Assembly (NCBI RefSeq): GCF_016887565.1
Contig: NZ_CP069396.1
Coordinates: 1,391,001-1,455,000, forward strand
From: Archangium violaceum
Lineage (GTDB): Bacteria > Myxococcota > Myxococcia > Myxococcales > Myxococcaceae
Reading direction: 5' to 3'
Length of the DNA stretch: 64,000 bases
The notes below the pieces were generated by a model. The model saw only the letters and a program-made list of their open reading frames with translations, was not told the DNA's origin and searched no databases. Of this stretch, positions 38,453-47,818 are shown one piece after another. Both the position numbers and the translations under genes were made by a program. The first letter of the stretch is position 1. Every line of letters starts with the position of its first letter.

Positions 38453-39406
38453 GTGGCCGACTCGAACCGCGACGAGAAGGGCAGCTTCCAGACCCACATC
38501 TCACAAGACGTCATCGACGCCGCTTTGAAGAGCGTCGAGCGTCGTGCCGAGACTCCTCCACCGGAGGAGGACGAGGCGTCCCTGGGGGGGATGACGCAAG
38601 AGGTGGAATTCCCCGAGGGTGGGAGGACGCTCGATGTGGAGGTCCCCGAGGGGGGAATGACCCTGGAGGTGGACCTGCCTCCGTCCGTCTTCGAGGAGCC
38701 CTCCTCCGGATCCTCCGAGACCTTCGCGCTGGCGACCGCGCTGGAGCAGACCCGGCGCGAGCTGGAGGAGACGCGCCAGCAGCTGGAGCAGACCCGGCGC
38801 GAGCTGGGGGAGACGCGCCAGCAGCTCGAGTTCAGCCAGTCCAAGGGCCGCGAGATGATGGAGCGCCTCAAGGACAGCCACGAGCGCGGCCTGCGCGCCA
38901 CGGCCGACCTGGAGAACTACAAGAAGCGCGCCCAGAAGGAGAAGGAGGAGGTCCAGAAGTTCGGCTCCGAGCGCCTGCTCAAGGACTTCCTCTCGGTGGT
39001 GGACAACCTGGACCGCGCGCTGGAGGCGGCCCAGAAGTCCTCCGATTTCGAGAGCCTCCGCACGGGCGTGGAGATGACGCGCAAGCTCTTCGACAGCGCG
39101 TTCGGCAAGCACGGCGTGAAGGGCTTCTCCGCCGTCGGCCAGCCTTTCGACCCCCGCCTGCACGAGGCCATGCAGCAGGTGGAGAGCGCCGCGGTGCCCT
39201 CGGGCCACGTCCTCTACGAGGCCGTGCGCGGCTACATGCTCAACGAGCGGTTGATGCGGCCCGCGCTGGTCGTGGTGGCGCGCGCCCCCGAGAACCAACC
39301 GCCCGCGCCCGAGTCGACCTCTTCTTCAGATACAACGCCAGGTGATGGACCCACGGGGGGGACCACCACCGACCAGAGCGGAACCACGCCCTCGGGGAGC
39401 CAGTAG
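38453..39406 (+). CDS. grpE: GrpE-family nucleotide exchange factor (GrpS-like)
   Basis: GrpE-type cochaperone of 317 residues, much longer than the usual about 200. The N-terminus has three 11-12-residue repeats of GG-x-T-x-E/D-V-E/D-x-P (45-80). A coiled coil with two 14-residue repeats ([14 protein letters not shown]) follows. The GrpE core begins near residue 145 ([16 protein letters not shown]), with [13 protein letters not shown] and [10 protein letters not shown] then [22 protein letters not shown], and a Ser/Thr/Gly-rich tail. It would release ADP from the DnaK encoded 6 bases downstream. A grpE-dnaK pair of this sort (grpS-sglK) is required for social motility in Myxococcus xanthus; orthology here is inference. 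GTG 38453 has no clear ribosome site. Confidence 0.9.
   Translation: MADSNRDEKGSFQTHISQDVIDAALKSVERRAETPPPEEDEASLGGMTQEVEFPEGGRTLDVEVPEGGMTLEVDLPPSVFEEPSSGSSETFALATALEQTRRELEETRQQLEQTRRELGETRQQLEFSQSKGREMMERLKDSHERGLRATADLENYKKRAQKEKEEVQKFGSERLLKDFLSVVDNLDRALEAAQKSSDFESLRTGVEMTRKLFDSAFGKHGVKGFSAVGQPFDPRLHEAMQQVESAAVPSGHVLYEAVRGYMLNERLMRPALVVVARAPENQPPAPESTSSSDTTPGDGPTGGTTTDQSGTTPSGSQ
38744..38827 (+). repeat. Two 42-bp tandem repeats in grpE
   Basis: Units 38744-38785 and 38786-38827 differ at two bases only. Each encodes 14 residues, two heptads of the coiled coil, so copy-number change would lengthen or shorten the coil without breaking its register. Confidence 0.85.
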
Positions 39407-39412
39407 GACGTC

Positions 39413-41245
39413 ATGGGCAAGGTGATTGGAATCGATCTGGGGACGACGAACTCGTGCGTCGCCGTCATGGAGGGCGGCGAGCCGGTGGTCATCCCCAACA
39501 GCGAGGGCAGCCGCACCACGCCGTCGATGGTGGGTTTCACCGAGTCCGGTGAGCGCCTGGTGGGGCAGATCGCCAAGCGTCAGGGCATCACCAATCCGGA
39601 GAACACGGTCTTCGCCGTCAAGCGGCTCATCGGCCGCAAGTTCGACTCGCCCGAGGCCAAGAAGGCCATCAGCGTGAGCCCCTTCCGCGTGGTGCCCAGC
39701 CCCAACGGGGACGCCTGGGTGGAAATCCGCGGCAAGGGCTACAGCCCGCCGGAAGTCAGCGCCATCGTGCTGATGAAGATGAAGCAGACGGCGGAGGACT
39801 ACCTCGGCGAGCCCGTCACCGAGGCCGTCATCACCGTCCCGGCCTACTTCAACGACAGCCAGCGCCAGGCGACCAAGGACGCGGGCCGCATCGCCGGCCT
39901 CAACGTGCTGCGCATCATCAACGAGCCCACGGCCGCGGCGCTCGCCTACGGCCTGGACAAGGTGCGCGACATCGGCGCCGAGCGCATCGCCGTGTACGAC
40001 CTGGGCGGTGGCACGTTCGATATCTCCATCCTGGAGCTCAACTCGGGCGTCTTCGAGGTCAAGAGCACCAACGGCGACACCTTCCTGGGCGGTGAGGACT
40101 TCGACCAGCGCCTCATCGACTTCCTGGCCAAGCGCTTCGCCGAGCAGAACAACGGCCTGGACCTGCGCAAGGACCGCATGGCGCTGCAGCGCCTGAAGGA
40201 GGCGGCCGAGCGCGCCAAGCACGAGCTGTCCAGCGCCACGGAGACGGAGGTCAACCTCCCCTTCATCACCGCGGACGCCACGGGCCCCAAGCACCTCACC
40301 GAGACGGTCGAGCGCTCCACCTTCGAGGCCCTGGTGGCCGATCTGGTGGATCGCTCCATCGAGCCGTGCCGCATCGCGCTCAAGGACGCGGGCATCACCG
40401 CGCAGCAGATCCACCAGGTGCTGCTGGTGGGCGGCATGACGCGCATGCCGGCGGTGCAGCAGAAGGTGAAGGAGTTCTTTGGCAAGGAGCCGCACAAGGG
40501 CATCAACCCGGACGAGGTCGTCGCCGTGGGCGCGGCCATCCAGGGCGGCGTGCTCAAGGGCGAGGTGAAGGACGTCCTCCTGCTGGACGTGACGCCGCTG
40601 TCGCTCGGTGTCGAGACGGCCGGTGGCGTCTTCACGAAGATCATCGACAAGAACACCACCATCCCCTGCAAGAAGGGCCAGGTGTTCTCCACGGCGGTGG
40701 ACAACCAGCCGCTGGTGTCCGTGCACGTGCTCCAGGGTGAGCGCGAGATGGCGGTGGACAACAAGACGCTGGCCCGCTTCGAGCTGGTGGGCATCCCGCC
40801 CGCGCCCCGTGGCGTGCCGCAGATCGAGGTGTCCTTCGACATCGACGCCAACGGCATCGTGCACGTGAGCGCCAAGGACCTGGGCACCGGGAAGATCCAG
40901 CAGGTGCGCGTGGTGGGCAACTCCGGCCTGTCCGAGGCGGAGATCCAGGCGATGATCTCCGACGCCCAGGCCAACCAAGCCAACGACAAGCTCAAGAAGG
41001 AGCTGGCCGAGCTGCGCAACAACTGCGACTCGCTCCTCTACACCACCGAGAAGAGCCTGGAGGAGTACGGCAATGTGCTCCAGGAGAAGGACCGGGTGGA
41101 GATCAAGGCCGACCTGGACCGCCTCAAGGAGCTGCTGACGGGCTCGGACCCGGCCGCCATCAAGGAGGCCTACCAGCAGCTGGAGACCAGCGCCTACCGC
41201 ATCGCGGACGCCCTCTACGCGGACCAGTCGAAGTCGGGCTCCTGA
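39413..41245 (+). CDS. dnaK: DnaK/Hsp70 chaperone (SglK-like)
   Basis: Hsp70 of 610 residues. Nucleotide-binding domain: [47 protein letters not shown] and LVGGMTRMP. The linker [12 protein letters not shown] and the substrate-binding domain follow, then a short helical lid. The C-terminus ends YADQSKSGS, lacking the long acidic tail and EEV-type end of housekeeping DnaK, and [16 protein letters not shown] stands where most DnaK have an ARNQAD-type sequence. This points to a specialised Hsp70. Placed directly after a GrpE gene, it resembles M. xanthus SglK, needed for social motility and fruiting; that assignment is by context. No dnaJ gene is adjacent. Confidence 0.93.
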   Translation: MGKVIGIDLGTTNSCVAVMEGGEPVVIPNSEGSRTTPSMVGFTESGERLVGQIAKRQGITNPENTVFAVKRLIGRKFDSPEAKKAISVSPFRVVPSPNGDAWVEIRGKGYSPPEVSAIVLMKMKQTAEDYLGEPVTEAVITVPAYFNDSQRQATKDAGRIAGLNVLRIINEPTAAALAYGLDKVRDIGAERIAVYDLGGGTFDISILELNSGVFEVKSTNGDTFLGGEDFDQRLIDFLAKRFAEQNNGLDLRKDRMALQRLKEAAERAKHELSSATETEVNLPFITADATGPKHLTETVERSTFEALVADLVDRSIEPCRIALKDAGITAQQIHQVLLVGGMTRMPAVQQKVKEFFGKEPHKGINPDEVVAVGAAIQGGVLKGEVKDVLLLDVTPLSLGVETAGGVFTKIIDKNTTIPCKKGQVFSTAVDNQPLVSVHVLQGEREMAVDNKTLARFELVGIPPAPRGVPQIEVSFDIDANGIVHVSAKDLGTGKIQQVRVVGNSGLSEAEIQAMISDAQANQANDKLKKELAELRNNCDSLLYTTEKSLEEYGNVLQEKDRVEIKADLDRLKELLTGSDPAAIKEAYQQLETSAYRIADALYADQSKSGS

Positions 41246-41255
41246 GTCTCGCGCG

Positions 41256-41273
41256 GGCCCCCTTCCCGGGGCC
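41256..41273 (+). terminator. Hairpin between dnaK and the kinase gene
   Basis: GGCCCC (41256-41261) and GGGGCC (41268-41273), six pairs with a six-base loop, 11 bases after the dnaK stop and followed by a pyrimidine-rich stretch. It may attenuate rather than end transcription. Confidence 0.35.
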
Positions 41274-41290
41274 TGCCTTCCCGGTGTTCA

Positions 41291-42814
41291 ATGTGCACCG
41301 TGGAATTCCCCTCGCTCGAAGCAGAAGTCGCCTTTCTGCGCGGCCTGACCGCCGTGGTGCGGATGGCGGATCACATCCTCGAGGACTGCCTGGAGCGGGG
41401 CATGGACCTCGACACGGCGGTGGATGTGTTCCTCACCCAGTGCGCGCGGCTGGTGCACGCCTCCGCCGGCTTCGTCTGCCTCCGCGGGACGGCGGGCCCG
41501 GTGCTCACCCGGGTGCTGGGCCAGCTGGACGTGGACGTCTTCGACGCCGCGAGCTGGACGGGCCCCCACCGCCTGAAGGACGGGCGGATGCTCTTCTGCT
41601 CCAAGCTGGCGCTCGGCAAGCTGGAGCTGGGCACCCTGGGGCTGGTGGTGGAGGGGCGCTTCGACGACGGCGGCCAGCTGGTGATGAAGCTGGTGGACGC
41701 CATCGGAGATCAGCTCGACAACGCGGTGGTGGCCTTCCTCGCGTTCTCCGATGGCCGCAACGTGCTGGAGCGGCTGGACGACCTGGCCCCGCAGGACGAT
41801 GACCCGGTGACGGGGCCGCGCGGGCGCATCGGGCGGTACGAACTGGTGACGCCGCTGGGCACCGGCGGCATGGCGCAGGTGCTGGTGGCGCGCACGCGGG
41901 GCCCCGAGGGGCTCGGGCGGCTGGTGGCGCTCAAGCGCATCCTCCCGCACCTGGCCTCGGACCCGGACATCGTGAAGCAGTTCCTGGACGAGGCGCGCAT
42001 CGGGTTGCGGCTGTCGCACCCCAACCTCGTCACCTTCTACGACTTCGGTGAGGCCCAGGGCGCCTACTTCCTGGTGATGGAGCTGGTGCGCGGGGTGGAC
42101 TTCGATCGGCTCCTGAAGACCCTGCGGCCCACTCCGGCGGTGACGATCGCCGTCGTCATCCAGGCGCTGCAGGGGCTGCACGCGGCCCACACCGCCCGGG
42201 CCGAGGACGGGGTGCCGCTCAACCTGGTGCACAGGGACCTGTCGCCGCACAACCTGATGGTGGGCTTCGACGGGCGGGTGAAGGTGCTGGACTTCGGCGT
42301 GGCCAAGGCGCGCGCCCAGCGCACGGTGACGCTGCCGGGCATCGTGAAGGGCAAGCCCCTCTACATGTCACCGGAGCAGGCGCGGGGCCACCGCCTGGAC
42401 GCGCGCAGCGACCTGTTCGCCGTGGGCCTCATCCTCTTCGAGGCGCTCACCGGCGTGCGCGCGTTCGACCGCGGGGACGAGCTGGAGTCCATGCACGCCA
42501 TCTGCGACGACAGGCTGAGCCGTCCCACCAGCATCACCCTGCCCCTGTGGGAGGTGATGGAGGTGGCGCTCGCGAAGAAGCCGGAGGGCCGCTACATCAA
42601 CGCGCTCCAGATGGCGGAGGCGCTGGCGGAGGCGTGTCCCCCGGCGCGCGACGTGGAGGTGGGCCGGCTCGTGTCGACCCACTTCCCCGAGCGCCTGCGC
42701 GGCTTCGAGCGTCTGGAGCGTGTCCACCTCTCGGGGAGCACGGCGAGCGCGCCCTCCGAGTCGACCCGGTTGCGCGCCGCCGCCTCCGCCAAGGGCGAGC
42801 GTTCGGGTCGCTAG
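41291..42814 (+). CDS. Ser/Thr protein kinase with N-terminal GAF-like domain
   Basis: Cytoplasmic kinase of 507 residues. Residues 1-175 look like a GAF-type sensor (HASAGFVCLRG, KLELGTLGLVVEGRF). The Hanks-type kinase domain spans about 183-460: glycine loop LGTGGMAQVLVA, Lys215 in VALKR, His314-Arg-Asp316 in HRDLSPHN, DFG at 334, and YMSPEQARG. The catalytic-loop Lys is replaced by Ser (HRDLSPHN), a variant seen in other myxobacterial kinases, and should still allow activity. There is no membrane segment. It lies 45 bases after dnaK, so it may be cotranscribed, and its end overlaps the convergent gene by 4 bases. Confidence 0.9.
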   Translation: MCTVEFPSLEAEVAFLRGLTAVVRMADHILEDCLERGMDLDTAVDVFLTQCARLVHASAGFVCLRGTAGPVLTRVLGQLDVDVFDAASWTGPHRLKDGRMLFCSKLALGKLELGTLGLVVEGRFDDGGQLVMKLVDAIGDQLDNAVVAFLAFSDGRNVLERLDDLAPQDDDPVTGPRGRIGRYELVTPLGTGGMAQVLVARTRGPEGLGRLVALKRILPHLASDPDIVKQFLDEARIGLRLSHPNLVTFYDFGEAQGAYFLVMELVRGVDFDRLLKTLRPTPAVTIAVVIQALQGLHAAHTARAEDGVPLNLVHRDLSPHNLMVGFDGRVKVLDFGVAKARAQRTVTLPGIVKGKPLYMSPEQARGHRLDARSDLFAVGLILFEALTGVRAFDRGDELESMHAICDDRLSRPTSITLPLWEVMEVALAKKPEGRYINALQMAEALAEACPPARDVEVGRLVSTHFPERLRGFERLERVHLSGSTASAPSESTRLRAAASAKGERSGR

Positions 42815-43500
42815 AGGCCACGCTTCGTCGGGTCGTCCTCGCCGCCGAGGTTCAGCTTGCGCGTGCCCTCCACGGTGCCGTCGCTCCGGGTCGTCACGCG
42901 GCGGGGATCGTCATAGAGCTCGTCCCCGAGCGCGCGCTCACGGGCCGATTCGTCCTCTGCGCGCAGGGCCGCGGGCCGCTCCGTCATGGGCGCCGTCATG
43001 GGAGGGATGGGGATGTCCCTGCTCCTGTCCGCGGGGATCGGTTGGGTGCCGATGCCCCGGTCCTCCTCGGTGAGGATGGGGCTCGCCCGGGCGCCTTCCG
43101 TGTTGTACGGGCCGATCTCCTGGTTGCCCAGGTCCTGCGTGCGCAGGTCCTCGGGACGACGGCCGAAGGGCATCCCCGTGCGCTCGCCCGCGTTCAGCCA
43201 CGCGGCGTTCGTGGCCGCCTCGTGTCCGACCTGGCTGGTGCCCATGCCCTCGCGGGTGGCATCCGAGCTGTAGAGCCCCTCGTCGGAGAACGTCCGCAGG
43301 CTCTCCTTGCCGTGGGCCAGGATGATCTCCCCGTCGCGCAGGACGCTGATCTCCGAGTAGCGCACCGCGTAGTCCTTGGGGAAGAAAAGACCCTTCTCGA
43401 TGTGGAACTCCGTCTCGCCCACGGCGTACACCTTGCCGAGCTTGTGGCCGTCGACACTGCGGACCGTCATGCCTTCCTTGATGTCTCCGCGCTGATACAT
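42811..43500 (-). CDS. PRC-barrel-like (DUF2171) protein with disordered tail
   Basis: Protein of 229 residues. The first about 70 residues (GDIKEGMTVRSVDGHKLGKVY, then KDYAVRYSEISVLRDGEIIL) form a small beta domain like DUF2171/PRC-barrel. The remainder is polar and low in hydrophobics (THR/GLN/GLU/GLY-rich, several RG motifs), predicted disordered. ATG at 43500 follows GGGAGGCGGAC. It is divergent from the liv operon and converges on the GAF-kinase gene. No catalytic motif is visible; PRC-barrel proteins in other bacteria often act in stress response or RNA metabolism, which is no proof here. Confidence 0.75.
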   Translation of the reverse strand: MYQRGDIKEGMTVRSVDGHKLGKVYAVGETEFHIEKGLFFPKDYAVRYSEISVLRDGEIILAHGKESLRTFSDEGLYSSDATREGMGTSQVGHEAATNAAWLNAGERTGMPFGRRPEDLRTQDLGNQEIGPYNTEGARASPILTEEDRGIGTQPIPADRSRDIPIPPMTAPMTERPAALRAEDESARERALGDELYDDPRRVTTRSDGTVEGTRKLNLGGEDDPTKRGL

Positions 43501-43681
43501 GTCCGCCTCCCTGGTGAGGTTCGTCTCCACCAAAGGTGGGAGCCGAGGGGGCGGGAGGGCAGTCTCCGGGAGGAGGGAAGGCGAGGCTCGGCAGCCTGGC
43601 GGCCCCAGGGGGGACCGGGTAACGCACCCGGACGCGGTGTGGAAAAAAGTCAGGGGAGCCGGACGGCGAGCCGTTGCGAGC

Positions 43682-43710
43682 TTGACCCCTCTTCCGGGTC
43701 CCCATAGAAA
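43682..43710 (+). promoter_or_regulatory. Sigma-70-type promoter for the liv operon
   Basis: TTGACC (43682-43687), a 17-base spacer and TAGAAA (43705-43710). Transcription would begin near 43717, about 34 bases before the livK start. Each element is one or two bases from consensus, good for a high-GC genome. Confidence 0.6.
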
Positions 43711-43750
43711 ACCGGGGCTTTGCCGTGGCCCTGCCCAGGAGATGCCCCGC

Positions 43751-44962
43751 ATGCGCCGTTTCGCCCCGATGCTCATCGCCGCGTTCGCGCTGTTCGCGGC
43801 CGCGTGTGAGAAGAAGACGCAGCCCGCTCCCTCAGGTGAGGCGACGCCGGGCGGCCAGGCTGCCCAGCCCGCCACCCCCGGAGGAGGCGGCACGCCCGGT
43901 GGTGCGGACACCATCCTGCTCGGCGAGGTGGGAAGCCTCACCGGTGCCCAGGCCACCTTTGGCATCTCCACCCGCAACGGTGTGGACCTGGCCATCAAGG
44001 AGGCCAACGCCGCCGGTGGGGTGAAGGGCAAGAAGCTGGCCGTGCGCGTCTATGACGATCAGGGCAAGCCCGAGGAGGCCGCCCAGGCCGTCACCCGCCT
44101 CATCACCCAGGACAAGGTGGTGCTCATCCTCGGCGAGGTGGCCTCGTCCAACTCCCTGGCCATGGCCGAGAAGGCCCAGGCGGCCGGAGTGCCGATGATC
44201 ACCCCCTCGTCCACCAACCCCACGGTGACGCAGAAGGGCGATTACATCTTCCGCGTCTGCTTCATCGATCCCTTCCAGGGCTTCGTGATGGCGAAGTTCG
44301 CCCGCGAGAACCTGAAGATGGACCAGGTGGCCATCTTCCAGGACAACAAGAGCGCCTACTCCATCGGCCTCACGGAAGTGTTCAGCAAGAAGTTCGCGGA
44401 GATGGGTGGGAAGATCACCGCCACGGAGAGCTACTCGCAGGGCGACACCGACTTCCGCGCGCAGCTCACGGCCATCAAGCGCACGAAGCCGCAGGGCATC
44501 TACGTGCCGGGCTACTACAACGACGTGGGCATCATCGCCCGCCAGGCGCGCGAGCAGGGTCTGACGGTGCCGCTGATGGGCGGTGACGGCTGGGATTCGG
44601 AGAAGCTGTTCGAGCTGGCCGGCAACGCGCTGGATGGCAGCTACTTCTCGAACCACTACTCGCCGGACAACCCGGATCCGAAGACGCAGAAGTTCATCGC
44701 GGACTACAAGGCGGCGTACGGCGGCGTGCCGGACGCGCTCGCGGCGCTGGGCTACGACTCGGCCAAGGTGGCGATCGCCGCCATCGAGAAGGCCAAGGAC
44801 CTGAGCGGCCCCGCCATCCGGGACGCCATCGCCCAGACCAAGGACTTCCCGGGCGTGGCCGGCACCATCACGCTGGACAGCAACCGCAACGCCGTGAAGT
44901 CGGCCGTCATCCTCAAGGTGGGCGACGGCAAGACCACGTTCGTCACGACCGTCAACCCGTAA
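43751..44962 (+). CDS. livK: Branched-chain amino-acid ABC binding lipoprotein (LivK type)
   Basis: Periplasmic-binding fold type I protein of 403 residues, LivJ/LivK family. It has a hydrophobic signal with lipobox-like AAAC, then a Pro/Gly-rich linker (ATPGGQAAQPATPGGGG) before the domain: LLGEVGSLTGAQATFG, VYDDQGKPEEAAQAV, LGEVASSNSLAMA and TPSSTNPTVTQKG. So the binding protein is membrane-tethered, unlike the free E. coli form. ATG 43751 is chosen with AGGAG nine bases upstream; ATG 43742 touches that site. The stop overlaps the livH start. Substrate likely branched-chain or other hydrophobic amino acids, not provable here. Confidence 0.9.
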   Translation: MRRFAPMLIAAFALFAAACEKKTQPAPSGEATPGGQAAQPATPGGGGTPGGADTILLGEVGSLTGAQATFGISTRNGVDLAIKEANAAGGVKGKKLAVRVYDDQGKPEEAAQAVTRLITQDKVVLILGEVASSNSLAMAEKAQAAGVPMITPSSTNPTVTQKGDYIFRVCFIDPFQGFVMAKFARENLKMDQVAIFQDNKSAYSIGLTEVFSKKFAEMGGKITATESYSQGDTDFRAQLTAIKRTKPQGIYVPGYYNDVGIIARQAREQGLTVPLMGGDGWDSEKLFELAGNALDGSYFSNHYSPDNPDPKTQKFIADYKAAYGGVPDALAALGYDSAKVAIAAIEKAKDLSGPAIRDAIAQTKDFPGVAGTITLDSNRNAVKSAVILKVGDGKTTFVTTVNP

Positions 44963-45891
44963 TGTCCCAGCTCCTCCAGCACCTCATCAACGGCATCGCC
45001 GCCGGCACCATCTACGCGCTCGTCGCGCTCGGCTACACGATGGTGTACGGCGTGCTCAAGCTCATCAACTTCGCCCACGGCGACGTGATGATGGTCGGCG
45101 TGTACATGGGCTACTCGACGGCCTTCATGCTCGGCCGCCAGGCGCAGGGCACGCTCTGGGGCGTGCTGCTCATCTTCCTGGTGGCGATGGGGGGCTGCGC
45201 GCTGATGGGCTTCCTCATCGAGCGCTTCGCCTACCGGCCGCTGCGCGAGAAGCCCCGGCTCACCGCACTCATCACCGCCATCGGCATCTCGTTCACGCTC
45301 TCGTACGGCTTCCAACTGGACATCGGCTTCCTGCCGGGCGCGGCGCCGCGGGCCTTCCCGCAGATCATCAAGCCCGCCATGTGGTTCACCGTGGGCGACC
45401 CCGAGTTCCCGGACGTGGTGCTGTGGAACTGGCAGGTCATCTCCCTGCTGCTGGCGGTGGGGCTGATGGCGGGCCTGCAGTACCTCGTCTACCGCACCCG
45501 CTTCGGGCGGGCGATGCGGGCGGTCTCCTTCGACCACCGCGTGGCGGCGCTGATGGGCATCCCCACCGACCGCGTCATCTCGCTGACGTTCATGATCGGC
45601 AGCGCGCTGGCGGCGGGAGCGGGCCTGCTCTACGCCATCAAGGACACCTCGGTGAGCCCGCTGATGGGGCTGTACGTGGGCCTGAAGGCCTTCGTGGCGG
45701 CGGTCATCGGCGGCATCGGCAACGTGCCGGGGGCCATGGTGGGCGGGTTGCTGCTGGGTCTGGTGGAGGAGTTCGTGGTGGGCTACGCCGCGAGCACCTG
45801 GCGTGACGCGGTGGCCTTCGGCTTCCTCATCCTCGTGCTGCTCGTCCGGCCCGGTGGTCTGTTCGGCCGGGTCGCGGCGGAGAAGGTCTGA
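44962..45891 (+). CDS. livH: Branched-chain amino-acid ABC permease LivH
   Basis: Inner-membrane permease of 309 residues with about eight helices. The family opening is MSQLLQHLINGIAAGTIYAL, and GVLKLINFAHGDVMMVG is the LivH signature. FVAAVIGGIGNVPGAMVGG near the C-terminus is the ATPase-contacting loop region. The ATG overlaps the livK stop by one base (TAATG). Forms the channel with LivM. Confidence 0.94.
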   Translation: MSQLLQHLINGIAAGTIYALVALGYTMVYGVLKLINFAHGDVMMVGVYMGYSTAFMLGRQAQGTLWGVLLIFLVAMGGCALMGFLIERFAYRPLREKPRLTALITAIGISFTLSYGFQLDIGFLPGAAPRAFPQIIKPAMWFTVGDPEFPDVVLWNWQVISLLLAVGLMAGLQYLVYRTRFGRAMRAVSFDHRVAALMGIPTDRVISLTFMIGSALAAGAGLLYAIKDTSVSPLMGLYVGLKAFVAAVIGGIGNVPGAMVGGLLLGLVEEFVVGYAASTWRDAVAFGFLILVLLVRPGGLFGRVAAEKV

Positions 45892-45899
45892 CGCCGCGC

Positions 45900-46967
45900 A
45901 TGCATACCGCCGCTGCCGTCTCTTCTGGTTCCGGGAAGCCCTCTGGGATTCCCGCCCCGCTCCGGGGCATCTTCCCCCTGTTGGTGGCCCTGCCGGTGCT
46001 GCTCCTGCTGGAGTGGCTGCTGAGCAACTCGCCCTTCGCCACCTACCTGTTGTCCATCATGGGGGTGAACATCATCCTCGCGGTGAGCCTCAACATCGTG
46101 AACGGGATGACGGGGCAGTTCTCCATTGGCCACGCGGGCTTCATGGCGGTGGGGGCCTACCTCTCCGGCGTGACGTCGCTGGCGCTCAAGGACGTGGCCA
46201 TCTCGTTCCTGCCGGTGGCGGCGAGCGACCAGGTGATCCTGGTGGTGACGCTGCTGGCGGGCGGTATCGCCGCGGCCATCTGCGGCTTCCTGGTGGGCCT
46301 GCCCTCGCTGCGCCTGCGCGGTGACTACCTGGCCATCGTGACGCTGGGCTTCGGGGAGATCATCCGCGTGGCGGTGCAGAACACCGAGGCCTTCGGCAAG
46401 GCGCTGGGGCTGAGCGGGATTCCGCAGACGTCCTCGGTGGCCATGGTGGGCTTCTGGGTGTTCCTGGTGGTGCTGGTGGCGCGCCGCATCGCCGCCTCCA
46501 GCCATGGCCGCAGCCTGTGGGCCATCCGCGAGGACGAGGTGGCCGCCGAGGCCATGGGCGTCAACACCACGGGCTACAAGGTGCGCGCCTTCGTCATCTC
46601 CTCCTTCTTCGCGGGCGTGGCGGGCGGACTGTTCGCGCACTTCGTCCCCATCATCAACCCCGGCTCCTTCACCTTCGTGAAGTCGATGGAGATCGTCGTG
46701 ATGGTGGTGCTGGGCGGACTGGGCTCGACGACGGGCGCCATCGTGGCGGCGGTGTTCCTCACGCTGCTGCCCGAGGGGCTGCGCTCGGCCTTCACCGCCT
46801 TCGGGGCGGAGGGGAGCCTGGCGCAGAAGGTCGATCAGATCCGCATGCCCGTGTACGGCATGCTGCTGGTGGCGCTGATGCTGGCACGGCCGCAGGGTCT
46901 GTTCGGCACGAGGGAAATCTGGGAGATCCTGCCTCGGTGGATTCCGCGCCGCCGGAAGGGGATGTGA
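45900..46967 (+). CDS. livM: Branched-chain amino-acid ABC permease LivM
   Basis: Permease of 355 residues with about eight to ten helices. The key segments are LNIVNGMTGQFSIGHAGFMAVGAY and DYLAIVTLGFGEIIRV, both standard in LivM, and MVVLGGLGSTTGAIVAA at the cytoplasmic coupling region. A polar N-terminal tail of about 25 residues precedes the first helix. Starts 8 bases after livH and overlaps livG by one base (TGATG). Confidence 0.94.
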   Translation: MHTAAAVSSGSGKPSGIPAPLRGIFPLLVALPVLLLLEWLLSNSPFATYLLSIMGVNIILAVSLNIVNGMTGQFSIGHAGFMAVGAYLSGVTSLALKDVAISFLPVAASDQVILVVTLLAGGIAAAICGFLVGLPSLRLRGDYLAIVTLGFGEIIRVAVQNTEAFGKALGLSGIPQTSSVAMVGFWVFLVVLVARRIAASSHGRSLWAIREDEVAAEAMGVNTTGYKVRAFVISSFFAGVAGGLFAHFVPIINPGSFTFVKSMEIVVMVVLGGLGSTTGAIVAAVFLTLLPEGLRSAFTAFGAEGSLAQKVDQIRMPVYGMLLVALMLARPQGLFGTREIWEILPRWIPRRRKGM

Positions 46968-47818
46968 TGAGCGGGCCACTGCTCGAGGCGGTGGGGGTGA
47001 GCATCCAGTTCGGGGGCCTCAAGGCGCTCTCGGACTTCAATCTCGCCATCCACAAGGGAGACCTGCAGGGCCTCATCGGCCCCAACGGCGCGGGCAAGAC
47101 GACGGCGTTCAACGTGCTGACCGGCGTGTACCAGCCCACCCAGGGCGAGGTGCGCGTGAGCGGGCAGCGGGTGAACGGGTGGCTGCCGCATCAGATCAAC
47201 CACCTGGGACTGGCGCGCACCTTCCAGAACATCCGCCTGTTCCGGGCGCTGACGGCGCTGGACAACGTGAAGGTGGCGTGCCGGGCGCAGGGGGCGCTGA
47301 ACCCCGAGGGCGTGGGGCTGGGGGCGAAGTTCCGCGGGGCGATGGGCAACTACCGCGACTGGTGGCGGGCGATGCTGTTGACGCCGGGCTTCCAGGCCGA
47401 GGAGCGCGAGCTCACCGAGCAGGCCGAGCGCCTGCTGGAGGTGATGGGGCTGGGGCACCGGCGTAACGAGGAGGCGCGCAACCTGCCCTACGGCGAGCAG
47501 CGGCGGCTGGAGATCGCCCGCGCGCTGGGGACGCGGCCCAAGGTGCTGCTGCTGGACGAGCCGGCGGCGGGCATGAACACCCGGGAGAAGGCGGACCTGA
47601 TGGTGCTGATCCGCAAGCTCCGGGACGACTTCAACCTGGGCATCCTGGTCATCGAGCACGACATGAAGCTCGTGATGGGCATCTGCGAGAAGATCACGGT
47701 GCTGGACCACGGCGAGACGATCGCCCGGGGAGCACCGGCCGAGGTGCGCAGCGACCGGAAGGTCATCGAGGCGTACCTGGGAGACAGCTACCTGGAGTCG
47801 CAGGGAGGGGCGGCGTGA
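46967..47818 (+). CDS. livG: Branched-chain amino-acid ABC ATPase LivG
   Basis: ATPase of 283 residues: Walker A GPNGAGKTT, Q-loop RTFQNIRLFRALTALDNV, then the LivG-type insertion (about 95-145, with FRGAMGNYRDWWRAM). The ABC signature reads LPYGEQRRLEIARAL, where LSGGQ is changed to LPYGEQ as is normal for LivG. Walker B is VLLLDEPAAGMN, and the switch His lies in VIEHDMKLVM. Start ATG 46967 overlaps livM; the open frame upstream belongs to no gene. Overlaps livF by four bases. Confidence 0.94.
   Translation: MSGPLLEAVGVSIQFGGLKALSDFNLAIHKGDLQGLIGPNGAGKTTAFNVLTGVYQPTQGEVRVSGQRVNGWLPHQINHLGLARTFQNIRLFRALTALDNVKVACRAQGALNPEGVGLGAKFRGAMGNYRDWWRAMLLTPGFQAEERELTEQAERLLEVMGLGHRRNEEARNLPYGEQRRLEIARALGTRPKVLLLDEPAAGMNTREKADLMVLIRKLRDDFNLGILVIEHDMKLVMGICEKITVLDHGETIARGAPAEVRSDRKVIEAYLGDSYLESQGGAA

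Noticed and set aside
39326-40978. Minus-strand 550-residue frame opposite dnaK
   Set aside because: Known type of antisense frame in GC-rich hsp70 genes; no start site or domain.
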